DNA of 64,000 nucleotides from an uncultured Sphingomonadaceae bacterium (GTDB taxonomy: Bacteria > Pseudomonadota > Alphaproteobacteria > Sphingomonadales > Sphingomonadaceae): contig CANKZR010000001.1 of assembly GCA_947488625.1 (NCBI GenBank), positions 248,001-312,000 of the forward strand, written 5' to 3'. This document shows positions 36,257 through 47,565 of the stretch, in pieces. A program made the position numbers and the translations under genes. Numbering within the stretch: position 1 is the first letter of the stretch; every line of letters begins with the position of its first letter. The notes below the pieces were generated by a model. It saw only the letters and a list, made by a program, of their open reading frames with translations. It ran no database searches and was not told the DNA's origin.

Positions 36257-36282
36257 AGCTCATACGCGCTTAACGGGGGGAA

Positions 36283-36312
36283 GGCGGTCTTCGGGGGGAG
36301 GCCGCCTTTTCT
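36283..36312 (+). terminator. Terminator of the PEP-CTERM gene
   Basis: AAGGCGG ... CCGCCTTTT: a 7-bp AAGGCGG/CCGCCTT stem with a loop of about a dozen bases including GGGGGG, ending in TTTTCTAT, 27 bases after the stop codon. Confidence 0.75.
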
Positions 36313-36319
36313 ATGGGGA

Positions 36320-36524
36320 TTAGGGTCCGGGAGTTACCCAGTCGAAAGAATCCAGCGCCACGACTTCGTCCAATTCGGCAATGTTGCGGTAGCCGTAGCC
36401 GTAGCCGTACAGATTGGTGAAGGTGGGGATATTAAGCGCCAGTTTCTCTTGCGTGAAATCGTAAAGCGCATGGCAGGACAATTGCGAATAGCGCCAGCGA
36501 TGCGAAGGGAGCGGTTTTGCGCAT
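36320..36524 (-). pseudogene. Frameshifted small exported protein
   Basis: From an ATG at 36524 one frame gives 'MRKTAPFASLALFAIVLPCA', a good signal peptide, then a stop after 30 residues. The neighbouring frame, open through the same point, continues 'YDFTQEKLALNIPTFTNLYGYGYGYRNIAELDEVV' and stops at 36320. Joined by one base shift near 36480 they make a plausible 67-68 aa exported protein; separately each is half a gene. The Gly-Tyr run recalls that in the DUF4136 lipoprotein. It could be a pseudogene, a sequencing error or programmed shifting. Transcribed away from acnA's terminator. Confidence 0.45.
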
Positions 36525-36601
36525 GACCTTATCTCTCGTTGCTGCGCCGATAGTGCATGCAGGCTCATAGTCATTCGTGAACATGCAACAGGCTACCACA
36601 C

Positions 36602-36635
36602 AAAAAAACGGGGCAGGCCGCAAAGCCCGCCCCGT
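36602..36635 (-). terminator. acnA intrinsic terminator
   Basis: ACGGGGC-x-GG pairs with CC-x-GCCCCGT around a short loop; on the minus strand, 26 bases after the acnA stop, it is followed by seven T residues. A textbook Rho-independent terminator. Confidence 0.9.
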
Positions 36636-36660
36636 CCGGTAATCATCAGTCAGCCAGTTA

Positions 36661-39336
<2,676 letters not shown>

Positions 39337-39515
39337 GGGCGTTTGGTCCTCTAGAGTATTGCGGATCGGCTCCATACTTGCGAGGGACAGAGCCTGTTCG
39401 AGGGCGACCTGCGCGTTTGCGCCGCTTTGGTCAAGAGGGCAGGTCGAGGGTGTTATAATGCAACGCGGCATGGGGGCCGCGTGTTCCGCATGCGAAAAGC
39501 AGGAGGCGAATAACG

Positions 39516-39692
39516 ATGGCTTTCGGAAATCCTGGCCGCAAAAGGGCTCCGCTGGGGGTGTTCCTGATGCTGGCTGCGCTCGTGGTTGCAGCTTTCATCG
39601 GCGCGACGGCAGGTCTGGTTTGGCAATCATCGGGCTGGTTCAGCGAGGATGACCCCCAGGAAGTCGTGACGGTGGAAGCACCGGGCGAATAG
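39516..39692 (+). CDS. 58-residue single-pass membrane peptide
   Basis: Too short for the ORF track. ATG at 39516 is preceded by AGGAGG at a good distance. The product starts basic ('[12 protein letters not shown]'), has one transmembrane helix ('[24 protein letters not shown]') and an acidic tail ('[18 protein letters not shown]'), so the N-terminus should stay inside and the acidic tail outside. GC pattern and codon use look like a real gene. Divergent from acnA, convergent with the DMT exporter, 13 bases apart. Function unknown. Confidence 0.7.
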   Translation: MAFGNPGRKRAPLGVFLMLAALVVAAFIGATAGLVWQSSGWFSEDDPQEVVTVEAPGE

Positions 39693-39705
39693 CCAAGGGT
39701 GAGCG

Positions 39706-40605
39706 TCAAACACTGGAGACTTCGGTATTGCTGCCCCGCCTGGCCCTTGGTGCGGCAATCCAGCAGGCAACCACGATCAGCGCGGCACCGATGATGGTCG
39801 GCGCCGTGACCGCCTCGCGAAAAAACAGCCACCCGAACAGCGCCGCCCATAGAAAACCGGTGTATTCCACCGGTACGAGCATTTGCGCCTCCGCGCGGGC
39901 ATAGGCCCAGGCGATGACCATCGAACCGGCCACCGTCAGCGCGGCGGCCCCCGCAATCGTCACAAGCGCCCCGCCGTCTGGCATCACGAAGAAGAATGGC
40001 GCGGCCAGCAATTGGACAAGCCCGCCGACGCCGGAATGGAAGGTGGCAACCTCTACAGGTCCGGCGACTTGCGACTGCCTGCGGATGACCACGAAGTTGT
40101 AGGCATAGAGCAATGCCGAGAAGAACAGGGAGGCAAGGCCGAGCAGGACATCTTCCTCAACCTCGGCACGTCCGAGCCTGGCGCTGACGATAACCAGCGT
40201 TCCCGCCAGGCCGAGAATCGATGCGCCGATGGCGTTGCGGCTGATTTGTTCGCCAAGGAACAGGTGCGCAAAATACAGCGCGACGAGGGGCGCGATGAAG
40301 CTGATTGCGATAGCCTCTGCGATTGGAAGCTTGGTAAGAGCGTAGAAGAATGTCAGCGCCATGAAGGCGGACACGACGCCCCGCTCCAGGTGCAGGCGCA
40401 TCACCGGCCCCTTGGGCCAAACCTTTCTGCGCGCCAGCCAGATAGGTGCGATCAAGGCTGCGGCCAGCAGCGAACGCAGTAACGATGCGGTGTAGACACC
40501 TGTAGCAAGCGATGCACTCTTCATCTGAGCGTCCATCAGCGCCATGAAACCGACACCGGCAAAAGCCGCCAGGAACGGCAGAAATGGGTGGTTGAGGCGA
40601 TTCAT
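39706..40605 (-). CDS. EamA/DMT-superfamily transporter
   Basis: 299 aa from the ATG at 40605 with ten predicted transmembrane helices in two EamA repeats: 'GVVSAFMALTFFYALTKLPIAEAIAISFIAPLV' in the first and 'AYARAEAQMLVPVEYTGFLWAALFGWLFFRE' in the second, both ending in the family's Pro/Glu-containing helix. Members export amino acids, nucleotides or metabolites; the substrate cannot be read from sequence. Divergent from the L,D-transpeptidase gene. Confidence 0.93.
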   Translation of the reverse strand: MNRLNHPFLPFLAAFAGVGFMALMDAQMKSASLATGVYTASLLRSLLAAALIAPIWLARRKVWPKGPVMRLHLERGVVSAFMALTFFYALTKLPIAEAIAISFIAPLVALYFAHLFLGEQISRNAIGASILGLAGTLVIVSARLGRAEVEEDVLLGLASLFFSALLYAYNFVVIRRQSQVAGPVEVATFHSGVGGLVQLLAAPFFFVMPDGGALVTIAGAAALTVAGSMVIAWAYARAEAQMLVPVEYTGFLWAALFGWLFFREAVTAPTIIGAALIVVACWIAAPRARRGSNTEVSSV

Positions 40606-40737
40606 GTAGGCGTTCCTACGGTGCCGGGGGTGCTGCGTCACCCTGCGTCCGACGGTCTTCGTCTCGCATTCCATTCAGGCATGCGAAAGCGCCCCTGCTT
40701 GATCAGGAATGCCAAGCGGCAGTATTACAGGGCAACA

Positions 40738-42105
40738 ATGGTTAACAAGGACATGATTCGGATGCGAACGGCGCAATTTTGCGGGCTTGGAATGATAGCG
40801 GCGCTATCATCATCGCCTCTTTCCGCGCAGGTGCTGTTCGCTCAGGATCCGCTCCAGAACGACGATGCCGCGCAGGTAACCGCCCCGCCCGTCTTCGAAG
40901 CGCAGGAAGTCGTGCAGGAGGACCCGCGCGAGGCGCTCGTTCAAGGCTGGAGCCTGTCAAACGCCATGGCATTGGCGAGCCTTGTGGAAAATATCGGCGA
41001 TGAGGGGCTCGATCCGGCGGACTATCGGCCGGAACTGCTGCTGGAGGAAATCGCGCGAGGGGAAAGCCGGGCGCTAGATGTTCGTGCCAGCGGTGTCTTC
41101 ACTTGGCTGGTGGAAGACTTGCGCGACGGCCGCACTCCCATGGATTCGCGCAGGCAGTGGTTCGTTGTCGACCCCGATGCCGATCTGATCCCGACGGGCG
41201 ACCTGATGGCGCAGGTCCTTGCCAGCGGGGATATCGCCAGCATCGTCGATACTCTCGCACCGGTGCATGACGATTATGCCGTGCTGCGCGCAGCGCTGGC
41301 CGACACGCCGCAGGAAGACGCGGAGAAACGGCAAATGATCCGCGCCAACATGGATCGCTGGCGCTGGTTGCCAAGGGATCTTGGCGGGCAGTACCTGCTT
41401 ACCAATGTGCCGGAATACCAGTTGCGGCTGATGGTGAACGGCCAGATCATTCGCAGCTACCGCACTATTGTGGGCAAGCCGGGACGCACCGCCACACCGC
41501 AACTGGCGGAAACTGTGGAAGGCGTCGTCTTCAACCCGACCTGGACAGTACCGCAAAGCATCGTGGTGGGCGAAGGACTTGGCAACCGGGTGTTGAACAA
41601 CCCGGGCTGGGCGCGCGCCAACGGCTATCGCGCAACGCGCGGCGCCAACGGCTATATCAGTGTGGTGCAGCAGCCCGGACCGGGCAACTCGCTTGGCATG
41701 ATGAAGCTCGACATGCCCAATCCCCACGCGATCTTCCTGCACGACACGCCCGCTCGCAACCTGTTCGACAGCGATAACCGCGCGCGCAGCCACGGCTGTA
41801 TCCGTGTTGAGCGCGCGCTGGAACTGGCCATGACCGTGGCGATCCTGGGCGGCGGAGCCTCGCGGGACGAGGCCGTGGCAGTCTCGCAAAGCGGCGATTA
41901 CACCCGCGTGCCGGTAGAGCGCACCATGCCGGTCTACATCACGTACTTCACCTACGGCGTGGACGTGGACGGAAACCTGCGTGAATTCGATGATCTGTAC
42001 GATCGCGATGCGCCGGTTCTTGCAGCGCTGGATGCACCGCGCGTGGGCAACCGATCGAACTTCAGTGCAGAGGAAATCGTGCCGATCGAACGGCCCGGCG
42101 CCTAA
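40738..42105 (+). CDS. Exported L,D-transpeptidase (YcbB-like)
   Basis: Makes 3-3 peptidoglycan crosslinks or attaches proteins to tetrapeptides. 455 aa from ATG 40738 (ATG 40753 possible); an N-terminal signal peptide 'GLGMIAALSSSPLSAQ' leads to a helical scaffold region (about 60-250) and the YkuD catalytic domain (about 265-400): 'LMVNGQIIRSYRTIVGKPGRTATPQL', 'IFLHDTPARNLF', and active site 'RSHGCIRVERALELA'. Length and layout fit the YcbB/LdtD class. Its 3' end is 11 bases from a convergent second L,D-transpeptidase gene. Confidence 0.93.
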   Translation: MVNKDMIRMRTAQFCGLGMIAALSSSPLSAQVLFAQDPLQNDDAAQVTAPPVFEAQEVVQEDPREALVQGWSLSNAMALASLVENIGDEGLDPADYRPELLLEEIARGESRALDVRASGVFTWLVEDLRDGRTPMDSRRQWFVVDPDADLIPTGDLMAQVLASGDIASIVDTLAPVHDDYAVLRAALADTPQEDAEKRQMIRANMDRWRWLPRDLGGQYLLTNVPEYQLRLMVNGQIIRSYRTIVGKPGRTATPQLAETVEGVVFNPTWTVPQSIVVGEGLGNRVLNNPGWARANGYRATRGANGYISVVQQPGPGNSLGMMKLDMPNPHAIFLHDTPARNLFDSDNRARSHGCIRVERALELAMTVAILGGGASRDEAVAVSQSGDYTRVPVERTMPVYITYFTYGVDVDGNLREFDDLYDRDAPVLAALDAPRVGNRSNFSAEEIVPIERPGA

Positions 42106-42116
42106 TCAGGCGGTCG

Positions 42117-42818
42117 TCAGATGCCATCCTGACGGGCATTGTTGGCATCCGCAATGGCCTGAAAATCGACTGCGTTCTGCGGTGGCGGAGTTACAATCTC
42201 GCCATCATCGGCAATGCCCAGCCTATCGGCGAATATCAGGCGTCCACCCATCAGGCGGGTAAGGGCTTTTGGGAAAACCTCCGGCCCGAAGGCGAAACAC
42301 CCGTTAGAACGTCCAAGCCGGCCCCAGCGCGCAACATGGTCCGGCGTTGAATAGGATGCGGCGTGCATCACGATGGCGCGAGGGAAGGCGTTGGAATTGC
42401 TTTCATCCAGCCCGCCCAGGCGCACGGACGTGCCATAGCGGCCTTCATACCATTCCCATGTAATATAGGCGCCGCGACTGGTGGCCCAACTGTCGTGCAG
42501 ATTGGAAAAGCCGTTGAGCCATCCGTCATGCTCCGGATCGGAGCCGCTGCCATGGCTGACCAGCACGCTGTCCGCCGTGCCTGCTTCCATGTTTACGAAG
42601 TGAAAGCGCGGCTGGCTGGAATGCAGACCGAAATCGGCGATGCCCACAAGATCGGTGCGCCACAACTGCGACGCCGCACGCGATACCTCGCGCCGGGCGA
42701 TGTCCAGCAGGCGCCGCGTGCGCGGATCGGGCGCGGCCTGCGCGAACACGCGGGCTGGCGCTGCGGCAAGCACGGCCCCCGTAGCAAGAGAAGTCTTGAG
42801 AAGTTCGCGGCGGTTCAT
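42117..42818 (-). CDS. Tat-exported L,D-transpeptidase-family protein (YkuD_2)
   Basis: 233 aa. The start 'MNRRELLKTSLATGAVLAAAPARVFAQ' is a twin-arginine signal (RRELLK), so it folds before export. The catalytic part has 'GLHSSQPRFHFVNMEAG', 'VLVSHGSGSD', 'IVMHAASYS' (conserved His) and 'GRSNGCFAF' with the active Cys, the pattern of murein L,D-transpeptidase catalytic domain proteins distinct from classical YkuD. Last gene of the seven-gene run starting at ispG, 55 bases after the glycosyltransferase-like gene. Confidence 0.88.
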   Translation of the reverse strand: MNRRELLKTSLATGAVLAAAPARVFAQAAPDPRTRRLLDIARREVSRAASQLWRTDLVGIADFGLHSSQPRFHFVNMEAGTADSVLVSHGSGSDPEHDGWLNGFSNLHDSWATSRGAYITWEWYEGRYGTSVRLGGLDESNSNAFPRAIVMHAASYSTPDHVARWGRLGRSNGCFAFGPEVFPKALTRLMGGRLIFADRLGIADDGEIVTPPPQNAVDFQAIADANNARQDGI

Positions 42819-42873
42819 GCCAGCTATTTAACAGGATCAAGGTGAACCTTGTCCATACAACTTCTGGCCTCGA

Positions 42874-43803
42874 TCAGCTTTTCAACCGCTCGATGGCGTC
42901 AAGGCTGGCGGCGATATAGGCATTGTTGTCGTGCCGGTGCGTGCCCACGAAATGCACGAAGCGTGTGTCGTCGCCCCAGTCTTCGTTCCAGTAATTCATG
43001 TAGCGCGAATAGGGCAGCACCACCGGTTCCGCCTCGTTGGAGAGGTGAAAGTTCGACGTGACCTGCTCCGTGCCCCAGATGGTAATATCGTCCTCGCCGA
43101 TCATGCGCTTTATCTCGGTAAGGAAGGCCGAGGCAAGCGGGCGGCCATTGCCCGTGGCGGCAAACCCCGCAAAACCGGAACAGCCGCGCGTATATTTCCA
43201 GCCGCGCGCCGCAGGAATGGTATCGAGCCGGGACTCGATGCGAGACTGGACGTGGCCCTCTTCCGGACCGCTGGCATAAAAATGCGCGCGAAATTCGGAC
43301 AACGGCAGAGGACCCATCGCGGCATCTTCTCCGCCCAGGAACAGGAAACTGCGATTGCGGGCAATGGCCTCCTCGATTTCGGGCACGGACCCGATGGTTA
43401 CCGTGTCGCTATCAAGCTGTATCCAGTATTCGCCCGCCCGGTTGTCGAGAATGGTCAGAAACCGCTCCCAGGTCCCGCCAGCAGGAAATTCCTCCATCTT
43501 CACATCGGCAATACGCATGATTTGCGGGTCGCCGCAGTGGTGTGCCAGTATGGCGCGATCCTGCGCGGTCAAGGTGCCATCGTCCAGAATGGCGATCCGG
43601 CCCCGGCGCAGTTCGTGCCACAGCGATTTCACTGCCACCAGATAGGGCAGCAGAACCGCCGTTCCGATCATGGAGAACAAGACCACGCCATCCTGCCTGG
43701 GCTGGATCGGCGGCGTATCCAGAACGCCGCTGATCGCCTCTGCATGGCGGGTGGCTTCCATCTTCGAGCGCCAGCGACGCGGGAGAAGGCTGCTCATGTT
43801 CAT
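42874..43803 (-). CDS. Putative GT-A fold glycosyltransferase
   Basis: 309 aa, soluble, no signal peptide. A D-x-D type motif 'YWIQLDSDTVTIG' preceded by 'LTILDNRAGEYWIQL' and an N-terminal strand-loop 'VVLFSMIGTAVL...LYLVAVKSLWHEL' with 'IAILDDGTLTAQD' suggest a nucleotide-sugar GT-A fold; the 'WGTEQVTSNF' acidic residue near 250 could be the base. The family is not one I can name. Between the retropepsin-like gene (5-base gap) and the Tat L,D-transpeptidase, so an envelope glycan role is plausible. Confidence 0.6.
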   Translation of the reverse strand: MNMSSLLPRRWRSKMEATRHAEAISGVLDTPPIQPRQDGVVLFSMIGTAVLLPYLVAVKSLWHELRRGRIAILDDGTLTAQDRAILAHHCGDPQIMRIADVKMEEFPAGGTWERFLTILDNRAGEYWIQLDSDTVTIGSVPEIEEAIARNRSFLFLGGEDAAMGPLPLSEFRAHFYASGPEEGHVQSRIESRLDTIPAARGWKYTRGCSGFAGFAATGNGRPLASAFLTEIKRMIGEDDITIWGTEQVTSNFHLSNEAEPVVLPYSRYMNYWNEDWGDDTRFVHFVGTHRHDNNAYIAASLDAIERLKS

Positions 43804-43808
43804 CGGGC

Positions 43809-44342
43809 CTAGTTCTCCAGCACCATGCGATCATCGGCGATGCGGACATTGTCGATGGTTTCGAGGAAGGATTGGCCCAGCAGAGAAATACCCAGACCTT
43901 CGGGAATGATTACGGCGCGCACATCCTGCGCCTCGAAATCGCCCAGCCGCATGCGAGGCAGGCTTGTGTTGACGCCATAGACCGGACCGCTGGCCCCTTG
44001 TGCCACTGCCGCGACGTCGGCTTCGTTCCAGTACAGGCCCATCGCCAGAGCATCTTCGCCTGTTAGCGCGACGACGCTGGCGCCTGTATCCACCAACATG
44101 CGCGACGGCACGCCGTCGACCACCACGTCGGCATAGAAATGTCCGTCATGCTCGCGCTGAAGGGCGATCTCGTGCCCCCAGCCAGAGCCCTGATTTTCCT
44201 GCATGGTGCCAAGAACCAGCGCCTCGCCAGCCTGATTGGCCGGTTCGTGGGTGAGTTGCTCTTCAGCCTCGAATAGCGGCATGGCAACGCCAATCGCACC
44301 GCCGACGATCAAGACACAAACGAAGGGAAGCCGCATATCCAT
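43809..44342 (-). CDS. Membrane-anchored retropepsin-like aspartic protease
   Basis: 177 aa. An N-terminal helix ('FVCVLIVGGAIGVAMPLF') anchors the protein; the periplasmic domain (about 60-177) has 'YADVVVDGVPSRMLVDTGASVVALTGEDALAMGL' with the D-T-G-A active-site motif, and 'LLGQSFLETIDNVRI' (the second psi-loop GxSFL pattern). This matches the clan AA TIGR02281-type single-domain proteases that act as dimers. Natural substrates are unknown. Tightly packed between deacetylase and glycosyltransferase-like genes. Confidence 0.88.
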   Translation of the reverse strand: MDMRLPFVCVLIVGGAIGVAMPLFEAEEQLTHEPANQAGEALVLGTMQENQGSGWGHEIALQREHDGHFYADVVVDGVPSRMLVDTGASVVALTGEDALAMGLYWNEADVAAVAQGASGPVYGVNTSLPRMRLGDFEAQDVRAVIIPEGLGISLLGQSFLETIDNVRIADDRMVLEN

Positions 44343-44351
44343 GGGGCCATT

Positions 44352-45275
44352 CTAGCGGCCAAGCATTGCCACGGGGTAAAGGCGGTTTTCATCGGCCATG
44401 GCCAGCATGGACGCGGCATGCCGCTGCCCCACGACCCGCTGATCCTCCCCATATCCGCCACCCAGCGCACTGGCGACGGGCAGACCCCGCCTGCGCGCCT
44501 GCGAGACAACGAAACGATCGCGCTGTTCCAGCCCCGCATCGGTGAGCGCGAGGCGGCCCAGCTTGTCATCGCCATGTGGATCGACACCCGCCTGGTACAG
44601 CACGATATCGGGCGCGAAAGCGTCAAGCAGAGCGGGCAGTTCGCGTTCCAGCACCTCCATGTAGCCATCATCATCGGTGCCATCCTGCAAACCGATATCG
44701 CGGCTGGAACGCGCCTTGCGAACGGGAAAATTCTTCTCCGCATGGATGGAAAGGGTGAAAATGTCATCGCGCAGGGCCGTAAGGCTGGCCGTCCCATCGC
44801 CTTGGTGGACATCGAGATCGACGATCAGGATACGGCTCGCATCGCCCTGCGCAATAAGGCGGTTCGAAGCGACGGCAAGATCGTTGAACACGCAATAGCC
44901 CGCGCCCGTATCATACAGCGCGTGATGACTGCCTGCCGCCGAATTGGCGGCATAACCATGCTCCATCGCCAGTTGCGCCGCCAGCCACGTGCCACCATTG
45001 GTATGGCGCACGCGCGATGCGATATGCGGGGTGACGGGAAAGCCGATGCGGCGCTCTTTCTCTCGCGGCACTTCGGCCAGGAACACCTGTTCGACATAAT
45101 CCGGGCAATGCACGGCCTCCAGCCATTCGCGCGGCATGGGATCGGGCGCATGCTCGGTGATCGGCGCTCCGCTCGCGCGCAACTCCTCCATGACAAGATA
45201 ATACTTGTCGAACTTGAAGCTGCCGCGATCCGGGCGCGGTGCCATGTAATCGGCGTGGTGGACGACGTGGAGCAT
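44352..45275 (-). CDS. Class II-like histone deacetylase family protein
   Basis: Zinc amidohydrolase that deacetylates lysines, polyamines or related acetyl amides. 307 aa from ATG 45275 ('[14 protein letters not shown]'). Active-site residues are visible: '[10 protein letters not shown]' (His pair), '[13 protein letters not shown]' (zinc Asp and His), '[17 protein letters not shown]' (second zinc Asp) and 'ALGGGYGED' (catalytic Tyr). Ten bases after ppa. Together with CobB it gives the window two unrelated lysine deacylases. Confidence 0.92.
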   Translation of the reverse strand: MLHVVHHADYMAPRPDRGSFKFDKYYLVMEELRASGAPITEHAPDPMPREWLEAVHCPDYVEQVFLAEVPREKERRIGFPVTPHIASRVRHTNGGTWLAAQLAMEHGYAANSAAGSHHALYDTGAGYCVFNDLAVASNRLIAQGDASRILIVDLDVHQGDGTASLTALRDDIFTLSIHAEKNFPVRKARSSRDIGLQDGTDDDGYMEVLERELPALLDAFAPDIVLYQAGVDPHGDDKLGRLALTDAGLEQRDRFVVSQARRRGLPVASALGGGYGEDQRVVGQRHAASMLAMADENRLYPVAMLGR

Positions 45276-45285
45276 GCGAAGCGGC

Positions 45286-45831
45286 CTAGCCGTTGGCGTC
45301 GCCCTTCGCAGCGATTGCTTTTTCGGCAAGTTCCGCTGCCTCTTTTTCATCACCGGGATCGAGCAGGCTCACCTTGCGATCAATAAGCTGGTTATAGGTT
45401 CGGAAGAACACGCCCAGCTCCCACATCATGGTATCGCGCAGATCGGCCAGCTTGTGAACGTGGCCGAATGTCTGGCTGAGCGGAGGCACGCCGACGATCC
45501 GGTCGTTGCGAACCATTTTTCCGTCCTCTTCTTGTTCCAGACGCAGAATCGCGACCGGGCGTACGGCCACCAGTGTGCCGGATGGCAGCGCACCGCCCGT
45601 TAGAACCAAAACGTCCAGCGCATCGCCATCCTCGGCCAGGGTTGCCGGGATGAACCCGAAATTGGCAGGAAAGGTGAGCCCTTCGGGCAGTTCGATGGCC
45701 CAGCGGAATATTCCCAGCTTCTTGTCGAGATCGATCTTGTGGGTATTGCCCTTTGGGCATTCGATGAAGGCGTTGAGCAGCCCGTCATCGGTGCGGGCAG
45801 GAATACGGGCGAGATGGTCGGCGTCAATCAC
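45286..45831 (-). CDS. ppa: Inorganic pyrophosphatase, family I
   Basis: Hydrolyses pyrophosphate and so drives biosynthetic reactions. 181 aa with the metal-binding '[11 protein letters not shown]', '[17 protein letters not shown]' and '[19 protein letters not shown]', though '[17 protein letters not shown]' diverges from the more usual 'DPRF' region. Its start overlaps the end of the thioredoxin-like lipoprotein gene as ATGA, and the deacetylase follows after ten bases. Confidence 0.95.
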   Translation of the reverse strand: MIDADHLARIPARTDDGLLNAFIECPKGNTHKIDLDKKLGIFRWAIELPEGLTFPANFGFIPATLAEDGDALDVLVLTGGALPSGTLVAVRPVAILRLEQEEDGKMVRNDRIVGVPPLSQTFGHVHKLADLRDTMMWELGVFFRTYNQLIDRKVSLLDPGDEKEAAELAEKAIAAKGDANG

Positions 45832-46343
45832 CGGTCGGTCCAGCTTTCCAGCGCGGCCTGCACATCGGCCAGGCTGCGACTGGCGGAGTTTCGCCAGCTT
45901 ACCGCGTCTTCGGGTGTGTTCACCAGATCCCCATCTGCATTGAGGACCAAGACGTTGGGCGTGCCCTCGGGCGTGACACCAAAGCGATCTGCAATGTGGA
46001 GATTATAGCCGTCGCCGGTCTGCGGCAGGCCTACATTCACGAAGACCGCATGGTAATTAGCCTCCAGCTGCGCCGCCAGCCCCGGCTCCATCAGGTAACT
46101 CGTCAAGGCGCGGCTGTCGTGACACCAGTTGGCACCCATTACCAGCAGTACGAGCTTGTCCTCTTCGCTCGCCTTCGCCAGCGCGGCATCGACTGCGGTT
46201 GCCGCATCGATTGTCGGATCGAAAATTGCGCCTTCGGGATGGGAGATTGTATCAGGAGTAGCGCCATTCGAAGCGCCCGTTGCCGCGCAGCCGGACAGTA
46301 GGGCAAGACCCATCAGCGCGCCCAACGCGGGGCGCAGTGTCAT
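45828..46343 (-). CDS. Thioredoxin-fold lipoprotein with a lone active-site Cys
   Basis: 171 aa. Lipoprotein signal '[14 protein letters not shown]' then a thioredoxin-like domain: '[22 protein letters not shown]', '[26 protein letters not shown]', '[16 protein letters not shown]' (cis-Pro loop TP). The active site reads W-C-H-D-S, so the second Cys of CxxC is missing and classical dithiol exchange is unlikely; a mixed-disulfide or chaperone role is possible. Overlaps both ispG and ppa by four bases. Confidence 0.85.
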   Translation of the reverse strand: MTLRPALGALMGLALLSGCAATGASNGATPDTISHPEGAIFDPTIDAATAVDAALAKASEEDKLVLLVMGANWCHDSRALTSYLMEPGLAAQLEANYHAVFVNVGLPQTGDGYNLHIADRFGVTPEGTPNVLVLNADGDLVNTPEDAVSWRNSASRSLADVQAALESWTDR

Positions 46344-47494
46344 TCAGCCGCCTCGGCATGGGGATCGAATGCGGTCGCGGTGCCAGCATCGATTTCGGCA
46401 GCCTTTTTCTCCACCAGTTCCACGATGTGATCGAGCATGCGTTCACTCTCGACATGATGATCGGTGACGCCGGAAAGATAGACCATGTGCTTGCCCGCGC
46501 CGCCGCCGGTGATGCCGATATCGGTCTCGCGCGCCTCGCCAGGTCCGTTGACCACGCATCCCAACACGGAAAGGCTCATCGGCGTCTTGATATGCTCCAG
46601 CCGCGCTTCCAGCGCTTCCACCGTGCGGATCACGTCGAAACCCTGCCGAGAGCACGATGGGCAGGATACGACCCGCACGCCGCGGGTGCGCAGGCCAAGC
46701 GCTTTCAGCATTTCGAAGCCGACTTTCACTTCCTGCTCAGGCTCTGCCGAAAGCGAGACGCGAATGGTGTCGCCGATACCCGCCCACAACAGGTTGCCAA
46801 TACCGATGGAGCTTTTCACCGTGCCGCCGATCAGGCCGCCGGCTTCCGTAATGCCAAGGTGCAGCGGGCAATCCACGGTTTCGGCCAGCCCGTGATAGGC
46901 CGCCACGGCCAGGAACACGTCGCTGGCCTTCACCGCCACCTTGTATTCGTGGAAATCGTGGTCCTGCAGCAGCTTGATATGATCGAGCGCGCTTTCGATC
47001 AGCGCTTCGGGGCAGGGTTCGCCGTATTTTTCCAGCAGGTCTTTTTCCAAGCTGCCCGCGTTCACGCCGATGCGGATTGCGCAGCCGTTGGCCTTGGCCG
47101 CGCGCACCACTTCGGCCACCCGCTGGGATGAGCCGATGTTGCCGGGGTTGATGCGCAGGCAGGCCGCACCCTTGTCCGCCGCTTCCAGCGCGCGTTTGTA
47201 GTGAAAATGGATATCCGCCACGATCGGCACATTGGCCGCCTTCGTGATCTGGTCGAAGTGCGCGGTCGATTCCGCCGTGGGACAGGAAACGCGGATGATA
47301 TCGGCTCCCACATCCTCGCAGCGACGGATCTGGTCGATGGTGGCGCCCACATCCTCCGTCGGGGTGTTCGTCATGGTCTGGACCGAAATGGGCGCATCGC
47401 CGCCGACCGGCACATCGCCGACCATGATCTGGCGGGACTGGCGGCGCTCTATCATGCGCCAGGGGCGAACCTTGGAAATCGCGTCTGCAGACAT
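46340..47494 (-). CDS. ispG: 4-hydroxy-3-methylbut-2-enyl diphosphate synthase
   Basis: Penultimate MEP-pathway enzyme, a [4Fe-4S] reductase making HMBPP. 384 aa from ATG 47494; the track's 109-residue extension overlaps the divergent zntB region. Visible are '[15 protein letters not shown]', 'RVSCPT', 'IVADIHFHY', 'RINPGNIG', '[12 protein letters not shown]' and cluster ligands 'VVSCPSCSR' and '[11 protein letters not shown]'. First gene of the seven-gene run. Confidence 0.97.
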   Translation of the reverse strand: MSADAISKVRPWRMIERRQSRQIMVGDVPVGGDAPISVQTMTNTPTEDVGATIDQIRRCEDVGADIIRVSCPTAESTAHFDQITKAANVPIVADIHFHYKRALEAADKGAACLRINPGNIGSSQRVAEVVRAAKANGCAIRIGVNAGSLEKDLLEKYGEPCPEALIESALDHIKLLQDHDFHEYKVAVKASDVFLAVAAYHGLAETVDCPLHLGITEAGGLIGGTVKSSIGIGNLLWAGIGDTIRVSLSAEPEQEVKVGFEMLKALGLRTRGVRVVSCPSCSRQGFDVIRTVEALEARLEHIKTPMSLSVLGCVVNGPGEARETDIGITGGGAGKHMVYLSGVTDHHVESERMLDHIVELVEKKAAEIDAGTATAFDPHAEAAE

Positions 47495-47565
47495 GGGGAC
47501 GATATAGGCCCGCTTCGATGAAGGAGCAATGACAGGGCTGCGCATTTGCGGCATGACGGCGCGAT

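Noticed and set aside
34843-36263. Several long ORFs on both strands opposite or inside the repeat protein, such as 254 and 198 aa on the minus strand
   Set aside because: Their Leu/Pro/Val/Glu-only composition is the mirror image of Ser/Thr/Gly codon repeats; no ribosome site or family similarity.
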